A stretch of DNA of 64,000 nucleotides from Favolaschia claudopus (Eukaryota > Basidiomycota > Agaricomycetes > Agaricales > Mycenaceae), in assembly GCA_037176885.1 (NCBI GenBank), contig JAWWNJ010000151.1:434001-498000 (forward strand), given 5' to 3'. Numbering within the stretch: the first letter of the stretch is position 1; each line of letters starts with the position of its first letter. A program made the translations under genes and the position numbers. Below are positions 1 through 11,281 of this stretch, piece after piece. The notes beneath the pieces are model-generated. The model was not told the DNA's origin and made no database searches. It worked only from the letters and a program-made list of their open reading frames with translations.

Positions 1-2147
1 CCCTGGTGTTCATAAATTCTTGCCCCCCGGTTTGGGTGCAAAATGTGGCTTTTCTGGTAGGTAGCCTTCCGTTTCCAATAGATGATGCTCACGAAAGCAA
101 GAAGACGATTTACATCTCCTCTTGCAAAATCTTATGTGGAGAGACGTATTTTCGCCCGAGACTCCCCGCGCAAAATAATCTCAAAGAGGTTTTGACATCA
201 CCGGAAAATGTTGATGACATCCCTTTTCGAGTTCGGCGCAGCAGCAGGCTGCGACATTCCACACGGCCCAGTCGCATTGTTAATAATATTCCTCTTGGCC
301 GCCCATTTCGGTAAGTAATCATCACAGGTCCCCGCTGTGATAGATTCACATATAACTTGTCCCAATAGCGGGTGGGCTCTTCTTGACGAAAAAGGGAATG
401 AGGTTGACTTGAACGGAAATGTGATTCAGCGTCGACGGCGATCCGATGTAATGGTGGCCGGAAATCAATCTCAGCTCAGTGATATGTACATAACCTCAGA
501 CCCTGGTCCCCAGGGATTAGCCCACCCAAATGCAACTTCTGATCCCTACCAATCATAACAACTTTTTTTTTGGCCTGAAGGGCAAACTCGTGATTATTTG
601 GATGCATATTGCATACATGCAGAGAGGTTCCATAAGATTCTGTACCCATGTTTATATCCAACTGCCAGCACATCTTCATTGAGCTGAAAGACGTCGGCAT
701 TCCGCGGAGCCAAAATTAAGTTACCTACTATGCCCCAGAGTCTTCAGATTGCGGAACCGTCATATTCATCTGGGACTAGGCTGCCAATTATGTGTCCTTC
801 CCGATGTGGTTTGTTCGGATCCTTTCGCACATAATTGCGTTTTAACTTTGAACCTGCTACTTACTTATATCTGCTGTGCCACAATTCTTCTTTTACCAAC
901 GTGCATTCGACTTTAACCGATCTACATCATTCCTGATTTTGATGTGCCCTGGCACATTTTGCGGCCTTTTTCCCTGTTTCCAAAGTTTGGGGACTGTGCG
1001 TAAAATGCCTACAGTGTTGGTCTGTTGCTCTGCTACCACAGGCTCCATTCTACATATGTTTACTCTCCTTCTACCTTGGGTTGACCGGGGGATGGATAGG
1101 TGTCCGAGTACATCGTCAAGGTCGTCGTGGACGGCGGTGACGGCGTTGCAAGTCAAGAGTGAGACTTGCTTGGGACGTGCTATATATGTAGGGAGTCTAG
1201 ATAGTAGACTGCAGACTGTAGCTACGAACAGCCGGGGCACTGGCAGTCTCTGGCACGTCCCACACGTTGTCACGGTGCAGGTTAAAGATTATCTTCACAA
1301 GAGCACAAAAAGTCTGTTTACAGATCAAATGTCCGAAAAAGGCAAAACACCCAAAACCGTGGGATGTTTTTCACCTAGCTTCAGATCAGCCAAATTGTAG
1401 CCCTGAAGGAGTAGACAGACCGGGCACTTTGAACCATGCAATACCGAGATATATGGACTTCAAAGTCGGGAAAATTAGCAAAAATGGCCAAAATTGACGA
1501 AAACCACAATATTGCACGGCTTATAGCGACAGAACCGATGCATATTTTTGCCCAATTCGAAATGCCACATCTATCTACTCATTGAGGGCTACAATCTGGC
1601 TCATCCAGATTGTGACGAAAAGCATCTTGCGCCAAGCTAGATTTTGGTGGTTTTGCCTTTTTCAGCCATTTGATGGCATATCATGATTGTTTGATCAGAT
1701 CATTATGCTAGAAATATGGAAATAGTCATTCCAGCCCACCTAACACTTCGTTTCATGAAAAACCGTCCATTCAGTGTCCAGAAATCCAAAAAAGAAGCGA
1801 CGCCGTCACTTTCCGTGACACCGAGTAGTATATAGTCTGTAGGCCGCGTGAAGGGCTCTTGACGCGTTTGTACCCTCGTCCTCCGGCCCCACTTCCCGCG
1901 GCTTTGCACAAGTGCCAAAAAGCCGCATGAGCTGCATGCGGCTCGTGCGGCTGTGGCACAAGCTGTCTAATATGGTATGAGCGGGAATTTTCCATCTATC
2001 AATCTACATACGCCTAAGTGCTTCCAGCCGTTATGGTAAGTAACTCGTCACCACCTCTAACGGCTGGGTTCGAGCCTAGGCCATGGGATGGGGTTCAACA
2101 TTTCAGGTGTCACAAGGCGGTCATACACAACAAGAGGATGACAAATA
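1..2147. other. no supported gene
   Basis: Only short open frames without recognisable domains are present on either strand. Around 1918-1945 there is a short palindromic stretch (GCCGCATG paired with CATGCGGC). A tRNA B-box-like GGTTCGAGCC sits near 2066, without a convincing tRNA fold. I see no intact gene here; it is probably decayed repeat or intergenic DNA. Confidence 0.5.
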
Positions 2148-2802
2148 CTACGTAGAAAACAGTTTCGAAGGTTGGTTTGAAGCCTCTTGAAAGTCCACAT
2201 CCAACACCTTTCGGCGAATTATACCTCGCGCCCTGCGTAGGCCGTGTTCATGTGCTCCTTTAGGTTCGGCTGGAGTTTGTGAAGCGTCACCAGAGCGGCC
2301 AGGCATTTCCAGCCACTTTTCCGCGCCGACCTCGAGATGCTTCAAAAACCATGGACAAAGGTCTGCAAGCATCGTCAGAGAGTCGAGAACTTCTGTGGCA
2401 GAGATGGGAGCTGAGGAAGATTTGTGAACTGCAGTAGCGACGACGGGAAGGGGAAGAGCGCGCCGTGTGTGGTTGGTATTAGACAAGGCAGATCCAGTTG
2501 AAGCTGTCGAAAAGGTCCTGTACAAGTTTCCAGCACATAAATGCAGGTTTAGGCTTTGATGCGAAACACACAAACATCCACACAACTTCTGCCACGCGCT
2601 CAAGCCGGCTGAGCAATGCCCGCCTCCTCAGTTCTGCTCGTCCACCTTTTGCAGGCTGGTTAGAAGACACCTGCACGCCGTTGCATCCGCGTCCATAAAT
2701 GACGGTTTTGGTGGGTGATACCGAAACTGAACGCTGCTGCAAGCGACTATAGAGAGCCTCCCGCCGGGGGTGTACTTGGTGTTCCTCCACTTCGAGATGC
2801 TA
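2148..2802 (-). pseudogene. CDT1: CDT1-like replication licensing factor, C-terminal fragment
   Basis: Two minus-strand exons joined by an inferred 52-bp intron (2518-2569, GT...AG) give a continuous protein. The first exon has QRSVSVSPTK followed by a basic helix RRRALLSRLERVAEVVWM. The second has ATEVLDSLTMLADLCPWFLK and KWLEMP, then an Arg-rich end GIIRRK and a stop. This order (SPTK segment, RRR-LL-RL--VAE-VWM helix, LxxLxxLCPxFL helix, WLEMP) matches my recollection of the C-terminal winged-helix region of basidiomycete Cdt1, which loads the MCM helicase at origins in the nucleus. The N-terminal geminin-binding/PIP region is missing and the frame fails upstream of about 2802. It therefore looks like a 5'-truncated gene fragment rather than a working gene. 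The splice join is inferred; family assignment is from motif pattern only. Confidence 0.5.
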
Positions 2803-5058
2803 CTGAGACCCTTTGTCGATCGGGAGTTAAGCCAAGAGAAGCAATCTAACAAGGTTCGACCATCGTTACTCGGTGGTACAAAAAGTAACCGATAATTTGG
2901 TCACTCCTTCACGGCCACGTGATATTTTTTCGAAGTGTCGCGCTTCAAATATACCCCTGACAATTCTCTACAGCATACATGAAAAGATCCGTGACATTCC
3001 TTGTCTGAGGCTCCTGAGGCTTGTCAACAAACTGAACGTCATACTATTTTTGCATGCAGCTGGCACAAACCACACAAAAACTCGAATATCTGATCAACGC
3101 ACCGGATTTCCAACTTGCATTTGATAAAAACGACACTATCCCATCCAGTCATACAAAATTCTTGAAAACGGCCTCAAAATAGTGTGAAAACAGGTCGCGC
3201 ATATCTCACCTCCAATTTGTCCTTGTTGTTGATCCCGGTTAATGAGGAGGGTACATAATGATAATATATGTCGCTGAATAGCTCTTGGTTACTTAATTGA
3301 CACAGAGAGCAAGAGAGCTGCTGGAATTTTCACATTGGTTCCATCTTTTTGTAGCAAAACGAGCTGATACCCAGCTTGAAACTGAATCAAATCTGAGTGG
3401 TGGAATTCAGACGCTCAAAAAAGCCCCAATGACATGGTTCACACAGACCAAATTTGGTCAGACAATAGGATGGTGTATAAAATACAATATAGAATACTTA
3501 AAACTGTGTTTCCTGTGCCAACAAAGCGAGAGCCAAATGGTTTCTTCTAAATAAGGCAAAATATTAGCTGTCAGATTGAACCGACTGGTGCGAGAGATTC
3601 GCGGCGTCGTTTCTCACAAACTGCCATGCAAATGGGTACAGATCATCCCAATGAACATTCCTATGTGCTTGACTCAACGAAATACTACACGATTCGGCCT
3701 AAAATGGCACATTGTCGGTCACTTTTTGTAACGGATGGCGACGATGACAGAGGTCTTTGAGCAAATCTCGTGAGTCCATATGTGGAAGCCAATCGAGGAA
3801 GCCAAGCAAGAGGGACGGCAGGAAAGGGGGTCACGCTCGCGTCAAACTGCGTTGTGTCAGCAAAAGGCAACTATTTTCTCACGTTCAGCTGACCTCCATC
3901 CATTCTCCACCCATTGAGCAACAGCAGTCATGCCAACCAGCACTTTCCTCTTCACGTCTACCCGTATCCTAACACCATACGCAGGAAGTCGTTTGCCGTT
4001 TTCTAGTCGATGAGCCGTAGGACTGATTGTGATACCCATTGCACCACGAGTCATTTGGAGTTGGTAGGAATGGGTCATCATTGTCAACCTCTTCCGCAGA
4101 CGCGGTAGCTTCTAGAGATGGACCTTCCGTATCCCACTCACATATCCAGCAAAGCCGCCGTAAATCATCGGTTCGGAGACTTGAAAGATAGTGGCGCTCC
4201 AGAGACATGTGATCCAGAATATTCAAGACGGTCCCTGTATTAGGATCACGCCGAAGCAGCCCGCTGAAGAAGAATGAGTTTGTCCTGAGGTGGACAGAGG
4301 GATAGCCAAGGTCGTGCTAGTTGATCACAGTAAGCCTGGAGACGTCGACGAGAGTGCCGAGAGAAGGGTGGAATGTAGAGGTAGAGGTCTTGTAAGTTGA
4401 TAGCTCAAGAAAATCTGGCGCGCGCTCGGAATCGTCTCAGTAGCTCGGAGAAAGTGGGTGCAAAAGAGAAGATGATATTCCTGGCGTGCCAGCGAATATA
4501 TAGACATGAAGGGACGGCCGTTCACGTACTCTTGTGACGCCGGAGCCCGCGAGACAGATACAATAGAAGCGCGCGTGTAGGTAAAGTGTCCATTCTAAAC
4601 TCCTCGGCTAGAGCCAACCTCGCCGCCAACCACACCCCGGGAGACGTGCAAAGACTTATATGGAGACACGCTGCCCCCGCACAGCGTCCAGAACGGGTGA
4701 CCAAGCCAATCCGGTGTCAATCCCCAGCACGATCCGAGAGCATAGCGACTTTGAAGATCGACCGTCGCGTCGGGATTGCTAAGAAAAGGAAAGGAAGAGG
4801 TAGGAATACGAGAAAGCAATCAAATGAAACATATAGCGTGTCGAGATAGAGAGAGAAAAGAGGTGACGACGCGTGTTCCTGATGGAGACCAGCACTGCCA
4901 CCGGAATGATCCGGAAGATCGACGAGCGAAGCAAGTCGTACTTCCACAGAGGGGGATACTTCGATTTCGACCTCGAAATCCTGCAAATAATTCAATCAGA
5001 GCAGTAGGGAATGCATAGAAGAAAAGAGAAGCAAAATTCTAGAGCATGAACACAGGAA
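2803..5058. other. no recognisable gene; one possible ORF remnant
   Basis: No domain is recognised. A minus-strand stretch at about 3857-4226 has two overlapping frames of gene-like composition (LRRLCWICEWDTEGPS and RLENGKRLPAYGVRIRVDVK). They could be pieces of one frameshifted exon, but I cannot assign a family. The rest shows only short overlapping frames on both strands. Confidence 0.35.
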
Positions 5059-5810
5059 TCAAGGATTCAAGGAGAGAAGGTTCAAAGACTCAACGAGACC
5101 AGTGAGTTCGTCTCCAGGATCCTGGTTGGGGTGAAGATAGCGCCAGTGGTGGAGAGCACGGAGGTGTCGATCAATATGCCACTTCTGCCGACTTATCAAT
5201 GCCGCTCTTGCCCAGTCCCTGGGGGTGAGTGCAAGCTCGATCTCTTCCGTCATCGCAGTTGGAAGCGTCAAAAAGAATGCGCACTCCAAGTCGTCATGGA
5301 GTGTCTCCACCGGCCTCCTAGTACCTTTCTCAATCAGCTCACGAGTGGGTAAGCCGAAACGAGAGAGTCTAAAACGGCCACATAACCTTTTGAATGTTTC
5401 AGGGATTCATCGGGCCTATGTCGGGTCCGGATTGCTGATAGCGTCTTGGAATGATTCCTGATTGCAGAAATTGACGAATTTTCGCTCCAACGCAGATATG
5501 AATCGCGCCTATGGACATGGTAAACAACAGGCAGGGTAATGAGCTGACCTCCAAGAAACCACGACTGTTCAACCTCGTATGTATATTTCATGCAGAGGTC
5601 AGCGCGCGTGAAAGAACTATAGTCTTGATCCCCCACTCGGTCGTCTGACTCGGGATTCATGGGCTGAGGGTGATAGGCAAAGTCATAGGGTAGACCGGGA
5701 TGACCCTGGTTGATCTCGGAAGCCGGATGGAAACCATAGCGAGTTTTGTTTGTGAGCAACATGCGAGGAGAGGAAGTTGTTGAAAAATACAAGGCGCACC
5801 AGCATCGCAC
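5059..5810 (-). CDS. hypothetical protein, probably two exons, partial
   Basis: Two minus-strand frames of gene-like composition lie in tandem. The upstream one (5810-5334) contains PASEINQGHPGLPYDF, then NPESDDRVGDQDY and a Trp/Tyr-rich stretch. The downstream one continues from about 5366 with RFGLPTRELIEKGTRRPVE through WARAALISRQKWHIDRHL to a stop at 5059. A splice or a single frameshift near 5365-5385 (AAAAG/GTTATG ... TTTTAG) would join them, but no comfortable full-length intron is visible. I do not recognise the family. It lies directly downstream of a Ty3/Gypsy integrase fragment on the same strand, so it could be a host gene abutted by a retroelement or an accessory reading frame. 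Confidence 0.3.
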
Positions 5811-5984
5811 TATTTAAGCGTCTTGGTCGGAGCTTGCGATATTCACAAGGCGTTTGATGAGCCTGAGGAGCGGAAACGAGACATGAAAGAAAAAACAGTA
5901 GCCCGTGCAACTCAGCTCGTGTGGTAGTTGAAGCGAGGTTGATTAGGTGCTTGCGTCCACCGTTTGTCGAGGCCTCGGCTTTGT

Positions 5985-6352
5985 AGACGTATTGAGAGTC
6001 TGGTTGCTCGGGCGGAAATAAAATAAGCGCAGCCGACGAATATTAACATGTCCCTTCAACACCGCCCCGCTGATTTCCCTCATAACGAAGGCGCCGTTTG
6101 GGCGTTTCTCGTGAATTACATACGGTCCAGAGTACGTCCACTCACCTTTGTCTCCCTTAGTTTCGTCAATTTTCGATACATTCCCTCCTCGAAATCAGTG
6201 AAGTCAAAATGGAAGTGATGCCGCTTAGCTAGATCCTCGATAGCACGACGTCTTGACTCTCTGATTTGTTCATTTGCCTGTTTCATCTTCGGATCGCGGC
6301 GCGAGAGCTGTTGAGCTCTTATTGCGAGTAGATCTTCGTGAGTCTGAACTTT
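5985..6352 (-). pseudogene. Ty3/Gypsy polyprotein, integrase C-terminal fragment
   Basis: Minus-strand translation shows EDLLAIRAQQLSRRDPKM, then RRRAIEDLAKRHHFHFDF. After a one-base frameshift near 6150 it continues with GEWTYSGPYVIHEK, FVMREISGAVLKGHVNIRRL and RLFYFRP. The order of a basic helix, WxYxGPYxI, and G--VxGxVNxxRLRxFY is that of the region after the catalytic core of fungal Gypsy integrases, the SH3-like C-terminal domain that binds DNA during insertion. The catalytic core, reverse transcriptase and RNase H are absent upstream, so this is a 5'-truncated, frameshifted relic. Confidence 0.7.
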
Positions 6353-6794
6353 ATGCCAATCGAGCGTCTGCCCCCCGTGCCTCCTAGGTTACAGCAGCCC
6401 TGCGGAGGGTCACACTGCCCCTCGCCGTAGGGTGACAACGGTGGCGAGTGCTCAGCGCTCGTCTTATCCTCATATAAGGACCATGAGCGCTTCCTTGAGC
6501 TGCTCTGAGTCTTTACTACCGCGTTCTTCAGCAAGAAGCCTAAACGACCCGCATCACAATGGAGCCCACCGCGAGGGCTTCATGCATGAAGAACGGATGA
6601 ATGGGGTGGCGGGATGTTCCGCCATCCGAGCTTGACTGACCTGCCTTTCGTTATCGGCATAGAGTCAAGCTCTCCCCCCTCTTTTCCTGAGCCTGGTCTC
6701 AGAGTGGGGGGCGAACGGCGCCCGTACCGACTTGTGACGTGGCGCCAACGACGCCGCCGCGACGTGGGAATTTCCCACCCTTCTCTGACGACGA

Positions 6795-7580
6795 CGACCA
6801 CTGAGCGCCTTCAAGTCCCTTGGCTGCTCGTGGTCGTTCCTCAAGAGCGTCTGCGTCTGGGGGGCCGACTTGCTTCTGTCTCGTGCCAAGTGTGCGCAAG
6901 AGCTCGAAGATTTATCAAGACTCCAGGCCACACCGACGACGAACACTGAGCGCCTACAAGTCTTTTGGCTGCTCGTGATCCTCTGTGTTCTGGCAAACTG
7001 ATTTGAGCGCCGTCTGGTGGCTGCTCGTGCTCTCCTCAAGGTCCAAACGTACACTGGGGGCTTCATCTTACAAGTAACGCTCGATGGAATACTTCAGGCA
7101 AGGTGTATTCAAGACGATTCGGATTTGGGAATACAAGAGGAGGATGTTGGATGGGATGAAAAATTGGATGGCTACGAGTCTAGGACGAATTCCACGGTAT
7201 GAGCTTCTAAGTGTATCGTTTCTATGAACCGATGTTCGCAACGCCTTCGTCTCGTCCTACCCCGCCTTTCGCTTTCTCACCAACCTCCGAGCGCCTTTCT
7301 GGCTGCTAGAGGTTCTTGCGACGCGATTGACTCGCCAAATCCCCGACCGCTACAAACGCCGCCAACCCGCCTCGACCTCGTCTGGCCTTATGATCGATAC
7401 CGCCGTCACGTCGGGCGATATGCGTTTGAGCGCCTGCGTGGCCGCTCAACCCGCCGATGCCGACGCTACGTGGCAGCGCTATCCCCCTCTTCCTCTCTCT
7501 CTCTTGCTCCATCTCACACGCGCATCCACTCGTCAAGACTACGGATAAGTTGAGCGCAAACTTGTTTGCTGCTCCAACTC
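6795..7580 (+). repeat. cluster of degenerate GAGCGCC...GGCTGCTC units
   Basis: Six related units occur near 6803, 6951, 7004, 7289, 7428 and 7551. Each begins GAGCGC(C) and, after 8-18 variable bases, most end in GGCTGCTC or a close variant. GAGC and GCTC can pair, so each unit is a potential small hairpin. The spacing is irregular (about 50-280 bp). The units lie in GC-rich, non-coding-looking DNA between two retroelement fragments and may be internal repeats of a decayed LTR or leader. Confidence 0.4.
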
Positions 7581-7805
7581 CAAGCGAGGGTACGAGGCTG
7601 TGGGTTCAGGGGATGGTGAGATGAGAGGTGGAGAGAAAATGAGGGCGAGTTGTGAAGATCAGAGTGAGCGGGGACTTCGAATCGCCGCCGTCACGAACCT
7701 CGTCCTGGAGCGCGGTTCTTGGCACTGCTCGGGACTTCGGCAAACTCAACGCCTGAACAGACAGCTTGTCTCGGAGCGCGAGTAGACGACTCCGGCGCTC
7801 AAGCT

Positions 7806-8393
7806 TCAAGATTTGACGATCTTCGGATCCTCCCGGGACTTCGGTAACCCTGGGTTCGGTTTACGAGCGCGGAGATACACCTCTTCCGCTTCCCTACTCA
7901 GTGAATACTTGATGAACCTCGAGAACTCCTTGGTGAAGGCGTCGTAGGTGAGGAAGGGGAAAGGGGTTTTGATGGACATGCGCTCAGCCCATTTTTGCGC
8001 GGAGTCTTTGGACATAAAGGACATGGTGAAACGCACTGCCTTTTCCTCAGACATCTCGCCGCCTTCAGCAAACGCCTCCGGAACCAGTCGGATGTAAGTC
8101 CGAGCTGAGTGAAGGAAGGCCCGGCCAGCCGAGCGGTCGCCGTCAAAGACGAAAGGGGGGTTCGGTCGAAGGACCGTTTTTGCTGCTGGTGCGAGGTTGG
8201 CAAAGAGTCCTGGACTCTCGGCCGGAGGCTCTGGAGGAGCGGCAGGGGTCGGAGCAGTAGTAGTGGAGGATTGGCAGAGGTTTTGAAAAAGCTTGACCAG
8301 ACGATCAACAGTCCTCCCGAGCCTATCCATCCGCTCGGCGGATCTTGACCAGTTAGTCAATCCCTTGGAGCCTTTCTTCTGCTGTAAGGGCAA
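7806..8393 (-). pseudogene. Ty3/Gypsy-like gag fragment
   Basis: A 195-codon minus-strand frame contains a heptad-like segment (RMDRLGRTVDRLVKLFQNL), a Pro-rich linker, and a core with NPPFVFDGDRSAGRAFLHS, EEKAVRFTMSFMSKDSAQKW and YDAFTKEFSRFI. The pattern PxxFDGD-x-AxxFL, helix, KxSAxxWA, F-x-x-F matches retrotransposon gag capsid domains, which assemble cytoplasmic virus-like particles. The frame opens with TTG rather than ATG, and no zinc knuckle or pol follows. The gene is truncated at both ends and probably non-functional. Its upstream side (8400-9100) could hold the decayed leader or LTR. Confidence 0.65.
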
Positions 8394-9118
8394 CCTTTAG
8401 GACCCGAGATATCTCGAGGGTCTAGCGAGGGAGATCCGAAGTTAATGCAAGAAGCTACTAGGATCTGCCGCGGCGACGGCACTGCGGCTTAATGACAATG
8501 GTGGGAAATCATTACTGTATATGGAAGGGGAGGGGGGGGAGGGGGGGTCAGCCCAAGCCCTTAAAAAAAAATTCGACCCTATATCCGATTTTCGAAATCC
8601 CGATTCCCCCTTGATCGGTCCCCTTCGCGCAAACTACGGAACAAGTAATGCCGCAGTGCCGAATCTGGCTGCACAGTTCAATTTCCCACTGATCAATGTA
8701 CTTGGTATTCTAAATTAGTTAATCCTACGAAAATTGCAGTTTTCTCATCAAATCCTACGAACTTCCAATCCTACTATGATACGAACTTGATATATACTCT
8801 AAATTGGCGGAAGCGCTAAAATATGAGCCTCGCAGTGCTCCTACAAGAGGGAGGGGCCTCGGCAGCCCACCGTGTAGCTAAAAACTAAATAAGCCTAACT
8901 AACACAAACACGCAAATGGGACAAGTAAGCTGAGGATGGTGGGTGGGACAACAAAAACTAGTATGAGAACGAGGGCAAGGCCACGGAGGTAGGTACGAAG
9001 CCACGGAGGCCAAAAGCTGGAGGGGGAGATGGGGGCGAAGGAAGAAAAAATCTCTGAGGCTGACAAGAGAGAGGGCACGTGCTCACCACCAATCCCCGTG
9101 GTCTCTCCAGACCATCCA
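8394..9118. other. non-coding stretch with G-runs and near-palindrome
   Basis: No coding frame is supported. A near-perfect palindrome GACCCGAGATATCTCGAGGGTC occurs at about 8401-8422. A G-rich run at 8522-8547 on the plus strand (several runs of 4-9 G) could form a quadruplex. The segment lies between the gag relic and the truncated Helitron and may include decayed LTR sequence, but terminal TG...CA repeats are not evident. Confidence 0.4.
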
Positions 9119-9129
9119 TGATTCGAATA

Positions 9130-10527
9130 GCACCAACAGGAATTGCAGGCTTGCAGCCTTTGGTATCCGTGGTTGGACTATAAATTTTGCAGTTTCAATC
9201 CCAGTCTCTGCAAAGGATCCAAACTGTTCCTCTAGCTCCGACTTCTCTTCAGCGAATGCAGAACAAATGGAAACCAGCAAGAATTGTTGTCGTGGACGAA
9301 AAGTCAATGATAGGCAGAACTCAGTTTGGGAAGTTTGATCGACGTCTTCGCCAGATATATCCAGCAATGTCACACGAGACACTTGGAGCAATGGCCACAA
9401 TTATCTTTGGAGATTTTCTACAGCTCCCTCCAGTTGGTGATGGTGCCCTCTTTTCTACCAAGGAAAACCCAGGACCACGGGGACAACTTGCAACAGAAGG
9501 TCGCAAAGCTTATGAGAGTTTCAACCAATCTCTGACTTTGACTGAAATCTTTCGCCAACAAGGAGATACACCAGAGCAAATTGCATTCAGAGATGCGCTC
9601 ATGCGACTGCGGACGTATGAAACAACTGCAGAAGATCATACAATGTACTCCACTCGCTCTTAGCACAATCTCAGTGTCTCCTGCAGAGCAAGATGAATTT
9701 CGAGAAGTATTGCATTTACTTCCAACCAAGGAAGCAGTTGATATGGTGAACAAAACTCAACTGGCTGCCCTCAATAAATCTGTTGTATGCTGTAGAGCCA
9801 AACACCACCGGAGCAAAATCTAGAAAGGCATCTGCTGAAGATGCCGAGGGATTGGAGGCTAAAATTTATCTTGCTGAGGGGGCTCACATCATGATTACTC
9901 GAAACCTGTGGACATCCAAAGGACTGGTTAATGGAACTCAAGGCATTGTCAAAAAAATCTGGTATCTGCCAGGCAGCAATCCAAAAAAAGACTTACTAGC
10001 TGTAGTATTTGTACAGTGTCCTGAATACACAAGTATGTATATGAATTGCGGCTATTAGATATTCTAATTCTGTAATAGGACCACCAACTCAGGGTTGGGA
10101 AGGTGTGCAACCAGATTGGATTCCAATTGTTCCTAGGACAGCAGAATGGGAATCTAACGGAGTACCATTATCACGATCCCAATTTCCCCTAACATTGGCA
10201 TGGGCTATCACGATTCACAAAAGTCAAGGTCTGACTCTCATCAAAGCAGTGATTGATCTTGGCAAACAAGATTTTGCTCCTGGGTTGTCATTTGTTGCAA
10301 TTTCAAGAGTGAAAACATTGAACGGAATAGCATTTCGTTCACCTTTCCTGTTGCAAAGATTGCAGAAGCCAAATGAAACCACAGTGCGTCAGATGCTCAG
10401 AGTTGATTTGGAGCGGAGAGAGGCTTTGGGTTTCAAACTCAATACTTATGGATTCAATATACAGGACATTCTTAATGAATTTCAATTTCTTGAGCCTTTT
10501 CAACAGTTGCACGAGTACTTAGAATAG
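9130..10527 (+). pseudogene. Helitron PIF1-type helicase, C-terminal part, broken
   Basis: Plus-strand frames encode the C-terminal helicase half of a Helitron Rep-helicase. Visible motifs are the Walker B region RIVVVDEKSMIG, IIFGDFLQLPPVGDG and TEIFRQQGDTPEQ. After frame breaks follow EIYLAEGAHIMI-type and RNLWTSKGLVNGTQGIV sequence, then [15 protein letters not shown] and [13 protein letters not shown]. These are PIF1/RecD superfamily motifs II-VI. The Walker A lysine loop and Rep domain are missing because of 5' truncation. Frame interruptions occur near 9663, where an extra CAGTGTCTC relative to the other copy follows a premature stop, and between 9823 and 10105. It is inactive as protein. 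Confidence 0.85.
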
Positions 10528-10608
10528 ACCGGCGAGTGCTTAGAGTCTGTACTATGTAGTATGTAATTCAGTAAATTCCATGTACGAACTGAAGCAAGCT
10601 TCCCCTCC

Positions 10609-10630
10609 TATGTGGACCATTGTCCACATA
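10609..10630 (+). other. Helitron 3' terminal hairpin (H1)
   Basis: A 9-bp stem, TATGTGGAC / GTCCACATA, encloses the loop CATT. The same hairpin occurs at the 3' end of the long Helitron. Only ATCATATT-like sequence is shared after the stem, with no CTRR end, which resembles Helentron/Helitron2-type termini more than classical Helitron ends. Confidence 0.75.
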
Positions 10631-10662
10631 CATCATATTTATTTATTGCGCGCTACAAACTG

Positions 10663-11281
10663 CCATGGTCTTCCAGACGTCTCCAATGGCCGCCGAGAGC
10701 CCGGGCGCTATCAAGCTAATAAACGGTAAAAGCTTCGCTCCCTATCAAATCCACACAGAATGCAACCGCCCGTCAGATGAGAAAGGTCAGGATACGAAAC
10801 AGTTTGACAGCGCAGACGACGGCAGAAAAGAGTTAGGGCCGCCGTCAAAGGGCCCGTTGCTAGACTCCAGCCAGAATGGCGACGCAGGCGACCACGCGAG
10901 GCTAAACTCCGGGGCACTAGCATGCCAAGTAAGTTTGTCGACGACCAAATTACAGTTTCTGAACCCAGTCAGGTTTGCGACATTCACCTCACAACACCGA
11001 TGCGAGGGACATTTCAAAACGGAATTGCATCGGAAGCGTGCACAGACGGGTAAAGAGTTTCAAGCGAAGAAGAAACCTTTCCAGTGCAAGGTGAATGCTT
11101 ATTTTGTGCTGAACTATAGTCGGTAATGGGCATGCCAAGCCGTGTGGAAAATTATTCGCGAAGCGAGTATACCTCGACACTCACTCCATCTCGGCTACAC
11201 ACGCGCGAGCTGTTGGGCAAACCCCGGTGAAAAAGTTCAGTTGTGACGCGATTCTTTGTTTGAATCTAGAAAACTTACTCT
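10663..11281 (+). pseudogene. C2H2 zinc-finger-like protein, frame broken
   Basis: Starting just after the Helitron 3' end, a plus-strand frame (ATG at 10663, MVFQTSPMAAESPGAIKLIN) leads into LHRKRAQTGKEF and KKPFQCK. Another frame from about 11113 gives CGKLFAKRVYLDTHS, then a TPVKKFSC segment and a stop at 11281. The spacing C-G-K-x-F ... H plus TG-E/K-KPFxC linkers is that of C2H2 zinc fingers, so the original was probably a nuclear DNA-binding protein. A GT...AG stretch at 11091-11119 lies between the halves but does not restore the frame, and several Cys/His ligands are missing. Alternatives are a very diverged single-copy gene with non-obvious splicing, or a fragment captured next to the Helitron. 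Confidence 0.45.

Larger units (their letters stand above)
9119..10639 (+). mobile_element. 5'-truncated Helitron copy (H1)
   Basis: This segment matches, with high similarity, the helicase-terminal and 3'-terminal part of the long minus-strand Helitron at 18941-27075. Similarity starts abruptly at GATTCGAATAGCACC (about 9121) inside the helicase gene. It continues through the stop codon and a 3' hairpin (10609-10630) to ATCATATT at about 10639, after which the two copies diverge. It therefore lacks the Rep domain and the 5' end. It serves as an empty-site control for two insertions in the longer copy, since it has neither the 19446-19873 nor the 20128-20874 element. Confidence 0.85.

Noticed and set aside
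876..1400. 174-codon plus-strand ORF
   Set aside because: Composition is that of a chance frame, a comparable frame overlaps on the other strand, and no domain is seen.
2012..2095. Possible tRNA around GGTTCGAGCC
   Set aside because: A B-box-like T loop is present, but I could not pair acceptor, D and anticodon stems; reported only as a hint.
8522..8547. G-run as regulatory quadruplex
   Set aside because: Possible by sequence, but no adjacent gene or promoter supports a function.
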